DNA from: Ditylenchus dipsaci
Lineage: Eukaryota; Nematoda; Chromadorea; Rhabditida; Anguinidae
DNA length: 64,000 nt
Reading direction: 5' to 3'
Assembly: GCA_004194705.1 (NCBI GenBank)
Contig: SADC01001321.1
Coordinates: 62,001 to 126,000, forward strand
A program made the translations under genes and the position numbers. This document shows positions 53,905 through 64,000 of the stretch, piece by piece; the stretch's first letter is position 1; each line of letters opens with the position of its first letter. The notes under the pieces are model-generated. The model worked only from the letters and a program-made list of their open reading frames with translations. It ran no database searches and was not told the origin of the DNA.

Positions 53905-55013
53905 GTTTTTTGGGCCATATTTTGCGAGCATGTTCTAACAAATGATACCTTATAAGAAACTAGAATTTTAGGGCTACCTGATAGTATCGTCACTTTTAAA
54001 CAAATTATTTGAAAATTAGTCTTTTTACTAAGAGAAAAAGTTGGCGCGCAATTTTCGGCGCTCCATCTCAACTCCAAGCCCCCTAGGCCCTCGAAGAGAG
54101 CGTAGAGGGCTTAGTAGGTTAAAGATGCGCGCACTCACTTACCTTAGACATAATTCCGAGCAAGACTCTTGATCAAAAATGTATTTAGAGAGTCTTTTTG
54201 CCCAGCTCTAGTGATCAAAACTGGGTAGGATACCTCAATATATGATATTTCAGCTTGGGGGACCAAGGCAATTAGTCAACTTTTAGTAACCGAATTTTTC
54301 TTCAAAATTTATTTTTTTAGTATGGAAAACGTTCAGGAATAGCTTCTTCATTGGGCACTTTAATGGACACGAGCCGGGCCAAGCCGGGCCCGGCACGTGT
54401 CCACCCCTGCTCCGGAGTGGCCAAAAGGCGGATCAGAAAAAAAGGCGGATTCAGAGTTGATCAGAAAACCAGTCCGGTGTGCTTTATCGCTCAGAATTTC
54501 AAACTAATATATTCTAAACTACCCCAAACTATCTTAAACCACACAGATTGAGCGATTGAGCCCATCGGACTCGAATTCTGATCCGTTCAATTGATTTTTC
54601 GAAAAAAAAGTTTACCCCCTTTGTTAAATCCTCCACAACCAGTTATTCTTGGAATAGCAGGCCAAAAGCCCCTACACTAAGATCAGATAGGTAGACACGT
54701 TTTTTTTCTTCTCCTATGTAGAATTCTCGGTTTCAGCATAGACTTTTTAGTAATAGTTCCAAAAGAGTGAATAAATAATAAAATTAGTTAAAAAAGCTAG
54801 CATTGCAAAACAACCAACATCCCCCCCCTCCTCCAATAATTTTTCATGGACACGGGATACCCTTTGTCACCCATATTGTACTCCAAGGGTATCGAGCTAT
54901 CTTCGGCCGGTAACCGACAATTTGCGGAATCTAACCATGAGCTAAATACAATATGGACCAGCATACCCGGTGTAATTCACACAACCTGAAACACTTTTAA
55001 TGTTCGAACTAAC

Positions 55014-55444
55014 TTGGTACCGTGTGTAAGCACATTTGGAAATGTTGCAAAAAATTGCAGTTGTAGTGATTGGCGAGCAGTGGATGCGGTTAAAATGAGG
55101 TAACGCAAACATGGACCAACTATGGTCCTTCAGGTCTATCACTACTAATTCTTGTTCACACAATACCTAATTGCTGGTTGGATTTTGAGCAGAGTTTAGG
55201 CAGGAAATCTACTCGCAAATAAAGCTGAAGCGATGTGCTCATCATCTAAAACATGCTTCTTGATAAATGCATAAATTTGAGTCGAAATTGTATACCACAA
55301 TCACAGAGAACCACAAAATCGAGCACTGGGCTTTCAAAGTCGAGTACAACCACTTTCTCATCAGATATCAGAGAGAGTGTGTAGCGGTCTCCATAAGAAG
55401 CTGAGGGCATTCCACCGGAGAAAATAATAATATCTCGGTGTTTT
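55014..55444 (-). pseudogene. l(2)gl: Lethal(2) giant larvae (Lgl/LLGL) homologue, fragment
   Basis: Lgl is a WD40 double-propeller polarity protein that binds aPKC/Par6 and SNAREs. Three minus-strand exons are seen. 55296-55444 gives IIIFSGGMPSASYGDRYTLS then VLDFESPVLDFVVL (LLGL: FIIFxGGMPRASYGDRHCIS ... DFTSRVIDF). 55213-55245 gives DDEHIASALFA (DDPYALVVL). 55014-55166 gives VLCEQELVVIDLKDHSWSMF then LPHFNRIHCSPIT (LAEEELVVIDLQ ... LPYLxxLHCSAIT). The introns are 50 and 46 nt. The junction 55213/55166 is out of frame by one base, so I call a decayed or partial gene. The rest of Lgl was not found in 55.5-57 kb or below 55.0 kb. Confidence 0.7.
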
Positions 55445-55939
55445 CTGAAAATTTAGGAGTAAAATAATCGTAATATAGGGACAGCTGGGGGTACATAGTG
55501 ACCATCCGTCCCATTCCTAGTAATAGCGTTCGAGAACGCCATTGGAATATTAAAAAAAAATTACGCCTCAAGGAGGAATGGTCCACAAATGCTCAACAGA
55601 CTAAATATATTATGTGTGCATATTGAAACTGGTCGTTTATCTTTATATAGTATTTGGACTGAGTAAGTCACACTGTGTTTTGCTTCTTTTTGACTTTTCT
55701 CGAGCTGGAGTCAATGTGCCACGCTCATTCTTTTTGCAATCGGTAGAGCTAAGTGTGCTTTTTCGATTGTGATATCATAGAGCATTGTGACTCGAGCCGG
55801 TTTTTGAGAATTTAACAAATTAAGCATTGAAATTGGTCAAATCATTGAAGAAAAAATTAACAACAAAATTATTTTGAATTTGCGCGTTTTTCGAATATTC
55901 TTATTTTATCGCTGTATTTAGTAATTCAGTTAATCGAAC

Positions 55940-56100
55940 CCCGGTGGTGGTACCCAGTTGGTGATACCTAGGTGGTCCTACCCAGTTGGTCCTACCCAGT
56001 TGGTGTTACCCAATTGGTGGTCTCCGGGTGGTCGTGCCAAGTGGTGTTCCTCAGGTGGTGGTACCCAGTTGGTGGTTCTTTAGGTGGTAATATTAACCTG
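55940..56100. repeat. Minisatellite of GGTGGTGGTACCCAGTT-type units
   Basis: About nine degenerate 15-18 bp units such as GGTGGTCCTACCCAGTT. Related arrays are at 56880-56960 and 57605-57715 and, inverted, at 45550-45700; looser ones lie near 23400 and 23950. Confidence 0.7.
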
Positions 56101-56498
56101 CCCGATAGTACCTACCTAAAGTTTTGGAGTTTAGGTACGTAAAATCACACTTTCGACCTTATTAAAACCGATTCTCTACAAGATTCTAGAAAAGAAAAAA
56201 TAAGTTGTTTTTTTTGTTTTTCAAATAATTTTGTGATTTCGGTTATTGAGGTGGGTGTCCAACTTTATGGCCTACAGAATTGAAATCTTCAATAAAAAAA
56301 CAAAAAAAATTCATCGTCTAAAATGGCGTCAAGAATTGGGTCTAATAAGGTCTAAAATGCGATTTTGCCTATCGGGATACCAAAACGATAGGAAGGTACC
56401 TTTGCACCTGGATGGCTGTTGTCGGGATATCATTTTGGTCAAACTCACTATTGGCGCAGCTTCGTAAAAAGAAATGATTGCAGCTTAGACATTTGGTA

Positions 56499-56688
56499 TA
56501 CAGTCTACTCTCGATAAACTGGCACCCCTGGGGACCAGCCTGGGGTGCCAGTTTATCGGGGTGCCAGTTTAGTGGGATGTTACTTTGCCTAATTTCTCTG
56601 TCGGCCAGCCAAATAGGGCTTTTTCAAAGTGCCAGTTTATCGAGGGTGCCAGTTCATTGGAGTGCCAGTTTAACGAGAGTATACTGTA
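56499..56688. mobile_element. pogo-like MITE (TACAGTC family)
   Basis: TACAGTCTACTCTCGATAAA and TTTAACGAGAGTATACTGTA ends; CTGGCACCCC/GGGTGCCAG pairs inside. Confidence 0.75.
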
Positions 56689-57714
56689 GTAGAAAAATGG
56701 CACAGAGCCAATCGGTGCCAACAGAAAAATGGCGCCAAATCATTTGTCACAAACAACAAAATGACGCCAACTCGATCAGCGCCTAATTGAATTTGGTGCA
56801 GACTCATATTGGAGCAGCATCACATTGGCGCCGGATCGAATTGGCGCACAATCATTTTGGCAAGGAGACATACTACCATCAGGTTGTGGTCCTCGGGTGG
56901 TGGTACCCAGCTGGTGGTACCCAGGTGGTGTTACCCAGGTAGTAATATCCAGGTAGTGGTCCCACTTGGGAGTCGGCAATAGTCATAAAAATTTGAGGTG
57001 AAACAGATATCAAATCCCGTCTCTTGGCCGGTTCCTTGAGTGTCATAATTGAGAGGATTGACTGTACCATGATTCTTCACTCATAACTCGGCGCCTGTTA
57101 AGGCGCCAGTAACCCTAGTTTCTTGATATTAAAAGTCCAGATCATCCCGACGGAACGGTGACAGTCTCGGCCCAACAGATGGCACGGTCCCTGCGATGGA
57201 GCAACTTATAATTGAAATGTAGTTAACTGTATCCGAAGTGAATTAGTCCACCCAAATACAAGCTTTAGAAAACGGTGTACTCTGAGATACAGCTAACTAT
57301 CCAAAGAACTACTAGTTTGGTACATAATATCATGACAATAGGTCTAGACTCTAGACTCAAATGGACCAAAAGGGGTTTTGCTGGCATTCTTCTCCCCTTC
57401 CACAGCCTCATTTTCCAGGGAAAAAACTATGTATGATTGAATAAATGGGTATCCACCTACAGAATCCGAAATATTGGATTTAATTAAAAGTAATTAAAAA
57501 TCATTGTACCTATCCAGAATCGTGTCCTGAATACGGTTTAATAATGCTAAAACATTAGGAACCCCAGTTCTGGAGTAGTTTCCTATCCCGTAGGTAATCC
57601 ACGTGATAGTATGAAGGTGGTAGTACCGAGAAAGTAGTACTTAGTGGTGGTAACAAGGCAGTGACTATTAATCGGTACTCAGGTGGAAGTGCCTGGATGA
57701 TGGAACTTGGGTGG

Positions 57715-57904
57715 TACAGTCAAGTCTCGATTTAACGAAACCCCGATTTAACGAAACTCTTGATTTAACGAACCTTTTTTTGATGGCTATTTGGCCACCG
57801 ATTAAATAAAATGACTAAAATAAGCTCTCGATTTAACGAAACCTTCGATTTAACGAACATTTTTGGCGGTCCCCAGGGGTTCGTTAAATCGAGACTTGAC
57901 TGTA
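57715..57904. mobile_element. pogo-like MITE, intact 190-bp copy
   Basis: TACAGTCAAGTCTCGATTTA and TAAATCGAGACTTGACTGTA ends, with CGATTTAACGAA repeated inside both arms. Almost identical to the two copies in 58085-58461. Confidence 0.85.
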
Positions 57905-58084
57905 GTAGATAGAGTAGTTTGTAGTTAGTGGTACCTAAATGGCAGTACTTAGTCGACAATACCCAGATTGTGTATTGGACTATTTTTCGCAGAGCATCTG
58001 ACCATGCTAGCAGCTGGATCATTCGGACCTCCCATGCATCAGTTAAACCAAGTGGTCGTCCACTTGGATCGAATTTTTTTACGT

Positions 58085-58461
58085 TACAGTCAAGTCTCGA
58101 TTTAACGAAACCCCGATTTAACGAAACTCTTGATTTAACGAACCTTTTTTGGTGGCTATTTGGCCACCGATTACAGTCAAGTCTCGATTTAACGAACCCC
58201 TGGGGACCGCCAAAAATGTTCGTTAAATCGAAGGTTTCGTTAAATCGAGAGCTTATTTTAGTCATTTTATTTAATCGGTGGCCAAATAGCCATCAAAAAA
58301 AGGTTCGTTAAATCAAGAGTTTCGTTAAATCGGGGTTTCGTTAAATCGAGACTTGACTGTAAATAAAATGACTAAAATAAGCTCTCGATTTAACGAAACC
58401 TTCGATTTAACGAACATTTTTGGCGGTCCCCAGGGGTTCGTTAAATCGAGACTTGACTGTA
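58085..58461. mobile_element. pogo-like MITE with a second copy of itself inserted
   Basis: The outer copy is split after GGCCACCGATTA by an inverted full copy (58172-58361). The sequence resumes TAAATAAAATGACTAAAAT, exactly as in the unbroken copy at 57715-57904, with the TA duplicated. This documents the TA target duplication directly. 58462-59285 shows no gene. Confidence 0.9.
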
Positions 58462-59289
58462 TTGGGAAATCCAAAACTTGTTTTTACACTAATTCAAGTA
58501 TTTTAAAAATGGTATGACAGTGCTAAAATTACGTTTTGCAAGATTTACGAAAACTGTGAAAATACCATCAAGACGTAATTTTACTACTGTAAAACCATCT
58601 TTAGAATGCTTTAATTAGTGCAGAAAATAAGTTTGGAACCCAAAAACGAAAAAATTTTTTTTGATCCAAGTGGACGACTACTTGGTTTTGTTGGTACATT
58701 GGGCATCCAGCAAAACTGCGGTTGGTTCATAGAAAAATAGGTATTGAGATTCTCTATTTTATTTTATTTCAGGCCAATTAGGTTTATACCCACTTGATCA
58801 GCTGGTACCCACTCCATATTTTGGAGGCCAGATAGGTAAAATCGCAATTTTGGTCTTTTGCAAACCAGTTTTACCAGGCGATTTTAGGTTAGAAAAAGTG
58901 GATACTTTTTAAATTCGGATAATTCTTAGCTTTATTGGAAAGCGAGGTGGATATTCACCTACCCGAGTGATAATTACCAAGGTTTTGGGAGATGGACTAA
59001 CAAACTTGGCTCCCTACACGATGTTAAGTCAATAAAAAGGTTTGTTATGAATTTGAACTAAATTTCGATTTTCAGGCCATTCAGGTGTAATCACCTGACC
59101 AGGAGTTACCCACCCTATGTATGGAGTTGGGGTGGGTAAAATTACAATTTTGGTCCTAACACACCCAATTCCTGACACAATTTTAAGTTAGAAAAAAGCT
59201 TGCTATCACCAGGATTCGAACCTGTTTGTAAATTTCAAATTGGCAATTTTTGGGGACGAAATGACCACGGGACGAAATGACCTAGTTCC

Positions 59290-59615
59290 GTGATTCTGCA
59301 TTACCTTTTATTTTTCTAACACATAAAGTATGTTTTGGTGCAAAAATGTTTTTTGCGGGTTTTACTAAGAAGCGGTTGAATTTTTGCGAGAAAAATTGAT
59401 TGAGCGGATCAGAATTCCAGTCAAATAGACTTTATCGCTCAGAAACTTAGCTTAGGTGGTTCAAAGTGGAATAACGTGCAATTCTGAGCGATAAAGTCCA
59501 TCTGATTGGAATTCTAATTAACCACTTCTAAGTAACCCCCCCCCCTCCCTCTCCCAAAACAGTTTTGCCCTGAAAACATACTTTACGTGTCAGAAAATAA
59601 AAGGGAATGCAGAAT
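59290..59615. mobile_element. Foldback element related to the tandem-ended family
   Basis: TTCTGCATTACCTTTTATTT and AAATAAAAGGGAATGCAGAA are outer inverted repeats; inner pairs include ATAGACTTTATCGCTCAGAA and TTCTGAGCGATAAAGTC. Downstream, 59625-59860 is a degenerate AAAAAGTCTTTTTGACCCAA-type tandem repeat like the tips of the 16480-18571 foldback. Confidence 0.6.
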
Positions 59616-59861
59616 TACAACTAAAAAATTTGCACCAAAAAAAGCCAATTTGCTCGGAAAAAAAGTTTTTTTGCCCCAAACAAAAGTCTTTTTTGACCTG
59701 AAAATAAGTCTTTTTGAACCAAAAATATTTGATCAAAAATAAGTCTTTTTGACCCAAAAAAGTTTTTTCGCGCTAAATAAAAGTCTTTTTGCTGCAGCTA
59801 AATTTTGACCCAAAAAAAGTCTTTTTGTTCCAAAAAAAAGACTTTTTACTCTAGAAAAAAG

Positions 59862-60655
59862 CTTTGTCCGACGCGACAGTGGTCCCGGATTTTGGCCGTA
59901 CAAACACCTACCAATGGGTCCTAGCAATCGGATTTCAAAACGATTAGGGCACCGCATTTTTTATAATAGAAGCTCGTGGACATCTAGCCGAAAATGTCTA
60001 TTCTTCCAACATTCAAGTAGACACAAAAACAGTACAATGGGCTGAAAAAGAGCGTAAATGTCGAATTCAAGGAAACAATATGGTGAAACCCGAAACAAAC
60101 GTTTGTACTGGACAAAAACTTGTCAGTCTAGATTTAAAAAGAAGTCTAGTCTTTCGGTGAATTTCGACAAGACATTTATGCGTTAGACTATCAATATCAG
60201 TTGTCAAATTTTCCATTTCCTAAATCGTGGTGCCGCAAATTGCGGCTCACAATCTTTGTGTTTACACTCATAAATTCAGCTGTGAAGATGATGCTTATGA
60301 AAATCGGTCGGATCGGTAGAAATCCTTCAGCCGTAGTTTCTGCTCAATGTTTTCAAAAAGATGGGGGAGAATAACAGTTCCATTGATGAATTTCGTCTGC
60401 ATGAGTTCGGCACGAAGTGCTTGGAAAATCGCCCTGTATGCTTTTATCATATTGCAGTCCTGACTACAAATATCGCTTATTTCTAGTTCAATTCACTGAG
60501 AAGCTAAAATCCACGATTGGCGTACCACCGAGACTTTTCCAATATATCGTGTTACGCATGCTTCTGGCGAATTTGTCGATGGTGCTCAAGATCCGCATTT
60601 CTCGGATGTAAGAGCTCTCTACACATGCTCCGTGGTCTAATATCGTTGCTTTTCA
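59862..60655 (+). other. Region upstream of, and first recognisable exon of, BCKDHA
   Basis: The first sequence I can tie to BCKDHA starts at about 60487 (QFTEKLK, like EFIDKLEF in the mammalian enzyme) and ends at 60607 with PIYRV then SGEFVDGAQDPHFSD (PIYRVMDRQG ... SEDPHL). The two parts are in different frames, one base apart. No clear start codon, presequence or promoter was identified. An open stretch from an ATG at about 60361 (MGENNSSIDEFRLHEFG) is unrecognised. Confidence 0.45.
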
Positions 60656-60796
60656 GGAAACTTTACTGAAGATGTACCACTGCATGACCAAGCTGAATGC
60701 TATGGACAAAATATTGTATGAATCTCAGCGCCAAGGAAGTATTTCTTTCTACATGACCAGCCGCGGAGATGAAGTAAAATACTTTTGCCTTCCACT

Positions 60797-62275
60797 CAGA
60801 CATGTGCACGGGCCGGCAATTTCACGGCCCGGCCCGGCCCGCCAAATGTTTTCGTGAGCCCGGCCCGGCCCGCGGGAAATTTTAAAAGTGAAGCCCGGCC
60901 CGGCCCGGCCCGGGCCGGGCTGGCCCGCAAAGCCCGGTTCTTTATATATGTGGGAGACAGAAAACAAAAGTCATATAAAATAATTTCATTTAAATATCAA
61001 TCAAATCTTTATTCACTATATCACTCAAACACAATATCTCTTCCCATCAAAGACTTTCCAATGCAAACTGAAAAAATCGATCCGGCAGATAGGCGTTCAC
61101 GGTTCTCTTCCACCAGCTGGCGCAGCTTGCTGAACATCCTCTCGTCTTCAGCTGTTGATGCCGGGATACAGAGCAACTTGAGGAACAGCTTGGCGAGTCC
61201 AGGAAATTCGGAGGCATTGTTCTTCCAAAAGTGGCCTAGATTCTTGGGGACATCGAAGAACTTCTTCATCAGGTAACGATCCACCTCATCAGTTAAGCCG
61301 CTTCCTTATCATCCACATCAGGCAAGAACATCGCGTCAATTGTGTTGGCGGCGGCGGTGGAAGAACGGGTCTAGAGTTTAGAGACTCAAGCGAGTACGGA
61401 CCATCCATTGGGCATCAAGACAACCACGAACACTCTCCAGAATCTAAAATTACTCTTGTCTAAAGTATCCGAATAACAAAATGTACAAGCCTACCTCATT
61501 GACTTCTTGTTGATTCCAAATTATTCCTGAGAAATGCCTCTTCGATGGGTGGAAAGGTGGCCATCTTGTGGTACATCGTCATGGAGCCCGATTTACGATT
61601 AAAGCAAAGAGCCGCAGACTTCGCCATTGTTTTCAGGAACATGCTGCTGCATTGATTGTTGAGCATTCTTCGGAACTTCTGTTTGAGACTCTTACAAGCT
61701 CTCCCAGGTTCAGCCTTCTCCGCATTCCTTCTTGGTCATACTTCACCAGCTGAAAGAGCTTATCATTGTCCTTGGGCTTGACGAAATCCTCGCCGGCTTC
61801 GATTGTAGAATCTCAATTAGATCGTCCTTTGTCAAGTCGGCAGCCGCTTTGTTCGTAGATGGCGATGGAATAGAGTTGTACTAAACTGCAATCACAATAA
61901 AAACTATTCTATACCGTCCAAAAACATCCTCTTCACCGAAGGCTCTCCAGAATCTTCCTTGTTGTGAAATTAAGGTCTTCCGTAGTGTTCATCGTCTGCT
62001 CTTGTTCTGAAGAAAAATTGGCGATGAGTGAGAAAAAAGGTTGGAAACGACTGAAATTGTGTGACATTGAAAATACCGGGATTTTGAAAAGGGTGATTTT
62101 GAGAGGCGGAATTTTGAAAATTATTTATTGGGCGGGCCGAGGCGGGCCGGCCCGGCCCGATCAAGTTTAGGCCCGGCCCGGCCCGCCCACTTCCGAAATC
62201 TATGAGCCGGCCCGGGCCGTAAAAACTACGCCCGCCCGGCCCGGCCCGGGGCCGGGCGGGCCGTGCACATGTCTG
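60797..62275. mobile_element. hAT element inside a BCKDHA intron
   Basis: CAGACATGTGCACGGGCC at the left is mirrored by GGGCCGTGCACATGTCTG at the right, each followed by GGCCCGGCCC-rich repeats. The flanking octamers CTTCCACT and CTTCACTG differ by an indel-like shift. The element lies between splice donor 60773/60774 and acceptor 62304, so the exons are not cut. Confidence 0.8.
61021..62000 (-). pseudogene. Decayed hAT transposase in the BCKDHA intron
   Basis: 61021-61284 on the minus strand reads DRYLMKKFFDVPKNLGHFW, then EFPGLAKLFLKLLCIPASTA and DERMFSKLRQLVEENRERLS, the hAT C-terminal dimerisation region (FPxLxxLAxxxLxIPASSAxSERxFSxxxxxxxxxRxxL). Further upstream minus-strand pieces (RRRLNLGE; DKLFQLVKYDQ) are scattered with stops. 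The protein is dead. Confidence 0.7.
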
Positions 62276-63524
62276 CTTCACTGTTTAGATTTAAAATTTT
62301 ATAGGCTAGTCACATCGGATCGGCAGCAGCCTTCGACCCTATGGATTTGGTGTATGGGCAATATCGTGAAGCCGGTGTCATAATGTGGCGTGGCTTTTCT
62401 CTGGAGCAGTGCATGAGTCAGTCTTGTGGCAAACTTCGACATGGGTCAGAATTTTATGGTGTCGTCTTTTCAGAACCAATTTAATTTAGGTAAGGGAAGA
62501 CAGACCTCTGGTCACTATGGCTCAGTGAACCTTAATTTCGTAGCGAACAGTACCCCAGTGTCCACTCAAATACTTCAAGCTGTGGGATCTGCATTTGCGT
62601 TTAAGAATGCTAATGCCAAGAGACAGATGAATCAAAGAAAAGAATTGTGTGCTGCTATTTTGGGGAGGTGGCTGCTTCCGAGGAAGATGCCCATTCAGCT
62701 TTTAACTTCGCCGCGACTCTGGTTAGTTTGGCTAAATATTGATCAATATCTTCACTTAACGTTGTAGAAGTGCCCAATAATTTTCTTCTGTCGTAACAAC
62801 GGATATGCTATCAGCACGCCCACAGCGGAAAAGTATTCTAGTGATGCAATCGCTGGAAGGGACCGGCTTATGGGCTACACACCATTCGGTTAGTGGTTCA
62901 GATTAGTTTGCTCTGTTGACTCAGATGTGCGTTTAGAGTCGATGGAAATGACATATTCGCCGTCTACAATGCTACAAAGGAGGCTCGCAAAATGGCTCTA
63001 CAAAATCATCCCGTAATGATCGAAGCGATGACCTACCGAATTGGACATCACTCTATTTCTAATGACTCAACCGCCTATCGGTATAACTGTCTGCTTGAGA
63101 ATTGGTGTTTATCAAAACTTTTGCTTCAGTTCTGCCGATGAAGTTATCGCCTGGCAACAGAAAGACTATCCTATCATTCGCTTCCGCAAGTATTTGGAGA
63201 AGAAGGCCTTTGGGATGACCAGAAGGAAGAGCAATTGCTTGCTACGGTACGTGTCTTTCTTCATGTCTTATTGATTCTACTCTCTTTGTTTAGCTGAGGA
63301 AAGATGTCCGCGAAGCTTTGGCCAATGCCGAGAAAGCACTGTTGCCGACCGTGGAAAGCGTGTTCGAAGATGTGTACACGAAGAGTTCGCTGTGCAACGA
63401 CCTCAAAATTCTTTGAAAAACTCTAAAATGCACACAGAGATGCATGAAAAGTCGGCTGATGTATGTTTTTTTCTTTGGCCATTTACTCAATAATTTTTTT
63501 TCAGGCAGCTGCTTGGTATCATAT

Positions 63525-64000
63525 CACCGCGTTTGCCTTTGCTCTTCTTTATTTCGTTCTTCCTCAACGTAAACACTTTTAAGCTCTTGTAACCCAAATA
63601 AATCTTGTTTTAGTAAAACAATATTTTGACAACATTAACGAGCAAGTTTCCAAAAACTCTCAGGATCTGTTGGCAGAGGAGCGCAATCTATTCTCTTATG
63701 CCTTCAAAAATTCTGTGACTGTTCGTCGAGACAACTGGCGCGTTCTTACTGCTCATGAGCTGAAGTTGGATGAAGCCGATCCAGTAAAAGAAGTGGCCAT
63801 GCGCTGCCGCGAGCAGATCGAGATAGAGCTTCGGGGTTGTGCAATCAAGGTTTGGTTAGTGGCATTTCATGTGTTTGTTCTGGTCACTTTGGTGATTGTG
63901 TTTTATTAAAGGAAGCAGTCAACAAGAGTCTTATTGCCGAATCAGTTGATGTTGTTTCAAAGGTGTTCTACTCAAAGATGAAGGGAACTACTTGGGCTAT
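63525..64000 (+). CDS. Unidentified membrane-anchored protein (partial, runs off window)
   Basis: Exons: 63505-63569 (AAAWYHITAFAFALLYFVLP, one hydrophobic helix), 63615-63849 (KQYFDNINEQVSKNSQDLL, then NLFSYAFKNSVTVRRDNWRV and many charged residues) and 63912 to the window end (EAVNKSLIAESVDVVSKVFY). Introns are 45 and 62 nt and the frame is open throughout. A single N-terminal TM helix with a charged, coiled-coil-like tail suggests an organelle membrane protein, but I do not recognise the family. Its first exon is spliced in phase from the last BCKDHA exon by a 44-nt intron-like gap, so whether it is a separate gene, an operon-like downstream gene or a fusion cannot be decided. Confidence 0.5.

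Larger units (their letters stand above)
53099..54291. mobile_element. Composite GCCTTGGT-family element with nested repeats
   Basis: GGTAACCATAAGTTGACC and GTCAACTTTTAGTAACC are the outer ends, with TTGCCTTGGTCCCCCAAGC mirrored by GCTTGGGGGACCAAGGCAA. Inside are a 75-bp tandem array (about 53255-53470), a palindrome with GCGCGCCAACTTTTT arms and TATCAGGTAGCCC (about 53490-54050), and a nested AAGGACCAT MITE (53705-53904). Confidence 0.7.
60487..63457 (+). pseudogene. BCKDHA: Branched-chain 2-oxoacid dehydrogenase E1-alpha (BCKDHA), frame-disrupted
   Basis: E1-alpha is the thiamine-diphosphate subunit of the mitochondrial branched-chain amino-acid complex. Recognisable exons: about 60487-60607; 60657-60773 ([16 protein letters not shown]); 62305 on (GSAAAFDPMDLVYGQYREAG); about 62479 on (NLGKGRQ ... 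[29 protein letters not shown]); then [36 protein letters not shown] and [13 protein letters not shown] with [44 protein letters not shown]. Introns are 44-49 nt except the one holding a hAT element. Most exons contain a single-base frame break (near 60530, 62410, 62625, 62855, 63205, 63375), so no full-length product is possible without correction. Decayed paralogue is my preferred reading; sequencing indels are the alternative. Confidence 0.85.

Noticed and set aside
57765..58311. Open frames of 127 and 166 residues on opposite strands
   Set aside because: They run through nested copies of a 190-bp MITE; the repeated FNETFDLTN-like text is translated inverted repeat.
60361..60420. Start of BCKDHA at a local ATG
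   Set aside because: The reading frame from that ATG does not resemble a mitochondrial presequence and does not join the FTEKL exon in frame.

Overview
This is eukaryotic (invertebrate animal) DNA. It is AT-rich, with spliced genes, GT-AG introns whose 3' ends are mostly (T)TTCAG or TTGCAG, and a very dense load of short inverted-repeat elements. Many introns are only 44-60 nt, and TTAGGC-like blocks recur in repeats. These points would fit a nematode, but that is inference and the species cannot be fixed from the sequence. I saw no rRNA, CRISPR array or prokaryotic operon.

Layout. (1) 1-4.16 kb, plus strand: the 3' half of a BCL9/Legless homologue (Wnt co-activator), recognised by a beta-catenin-binding HD2 helix and a C-terminal MQYFP motif. 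(2) 4.2-11.7 kb: gene-free, full of MITE-like elements, tRNA-derived repeats and hairpins. (3) 11.7-48.8 kb, minus strand: one complete 21-exon receptor tyrosine phosphatase with signal peptide, Ig domain, four FN3 domains, one TM helix, an active-looking D1 and a rudimentary D2. It looks like class R5 (PTPRG/PTPRZ or Ptp99A). All 21 exons join in phase into 1139 codons plus stop. Its introns are bimodal: ten of 46-56 nt and ten of 0.4-14.5 kb, and the long ones carry the repeats. Inside them lie a MULE transposase relic, a hAT relic, a Harbinger-like element with a MADF protein gene, and giant foldback elements. (4) 48.8-60 kb: repeats, a hAT element with an 8-bp target duplication and transposase exons, and a fragment of a lethal(2) giant larvae (Lgl/LLGL) homologue on the minus strand. 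(5) 60.4-63.5 kb, plus strand: branched-chain 2-oxoacid dehydrogenase E1-alpha (BCKDHA) with 44-49 nt introns, several reading-frame breaks and a hAT element inside one intron. (6) 63.5-64 kb: the start of an unidentified membrane-anchored protein gene that runs off the window.

The genes are functionally unrelated (Wnt transcription, receptor phosphatase, cell polarity, amino-acid catabolism). The common theme is genome expansion by non-autonomous DNA transposons. At least 12 copies of one TACCGTA-ended family, about 10 of a TACAGTC-ended pogo-like family, several hAT-type elements with 8-bp duplications, and several foldback families (one carrying tRNA-like heads on both arms) occupy introns and spacers. 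The most unusual items are the tRNA-headed hairpins, the self-nested pogo-like MITE, the large foldback with tandem-repeat termini, and the disrupted BCKDHA locus.
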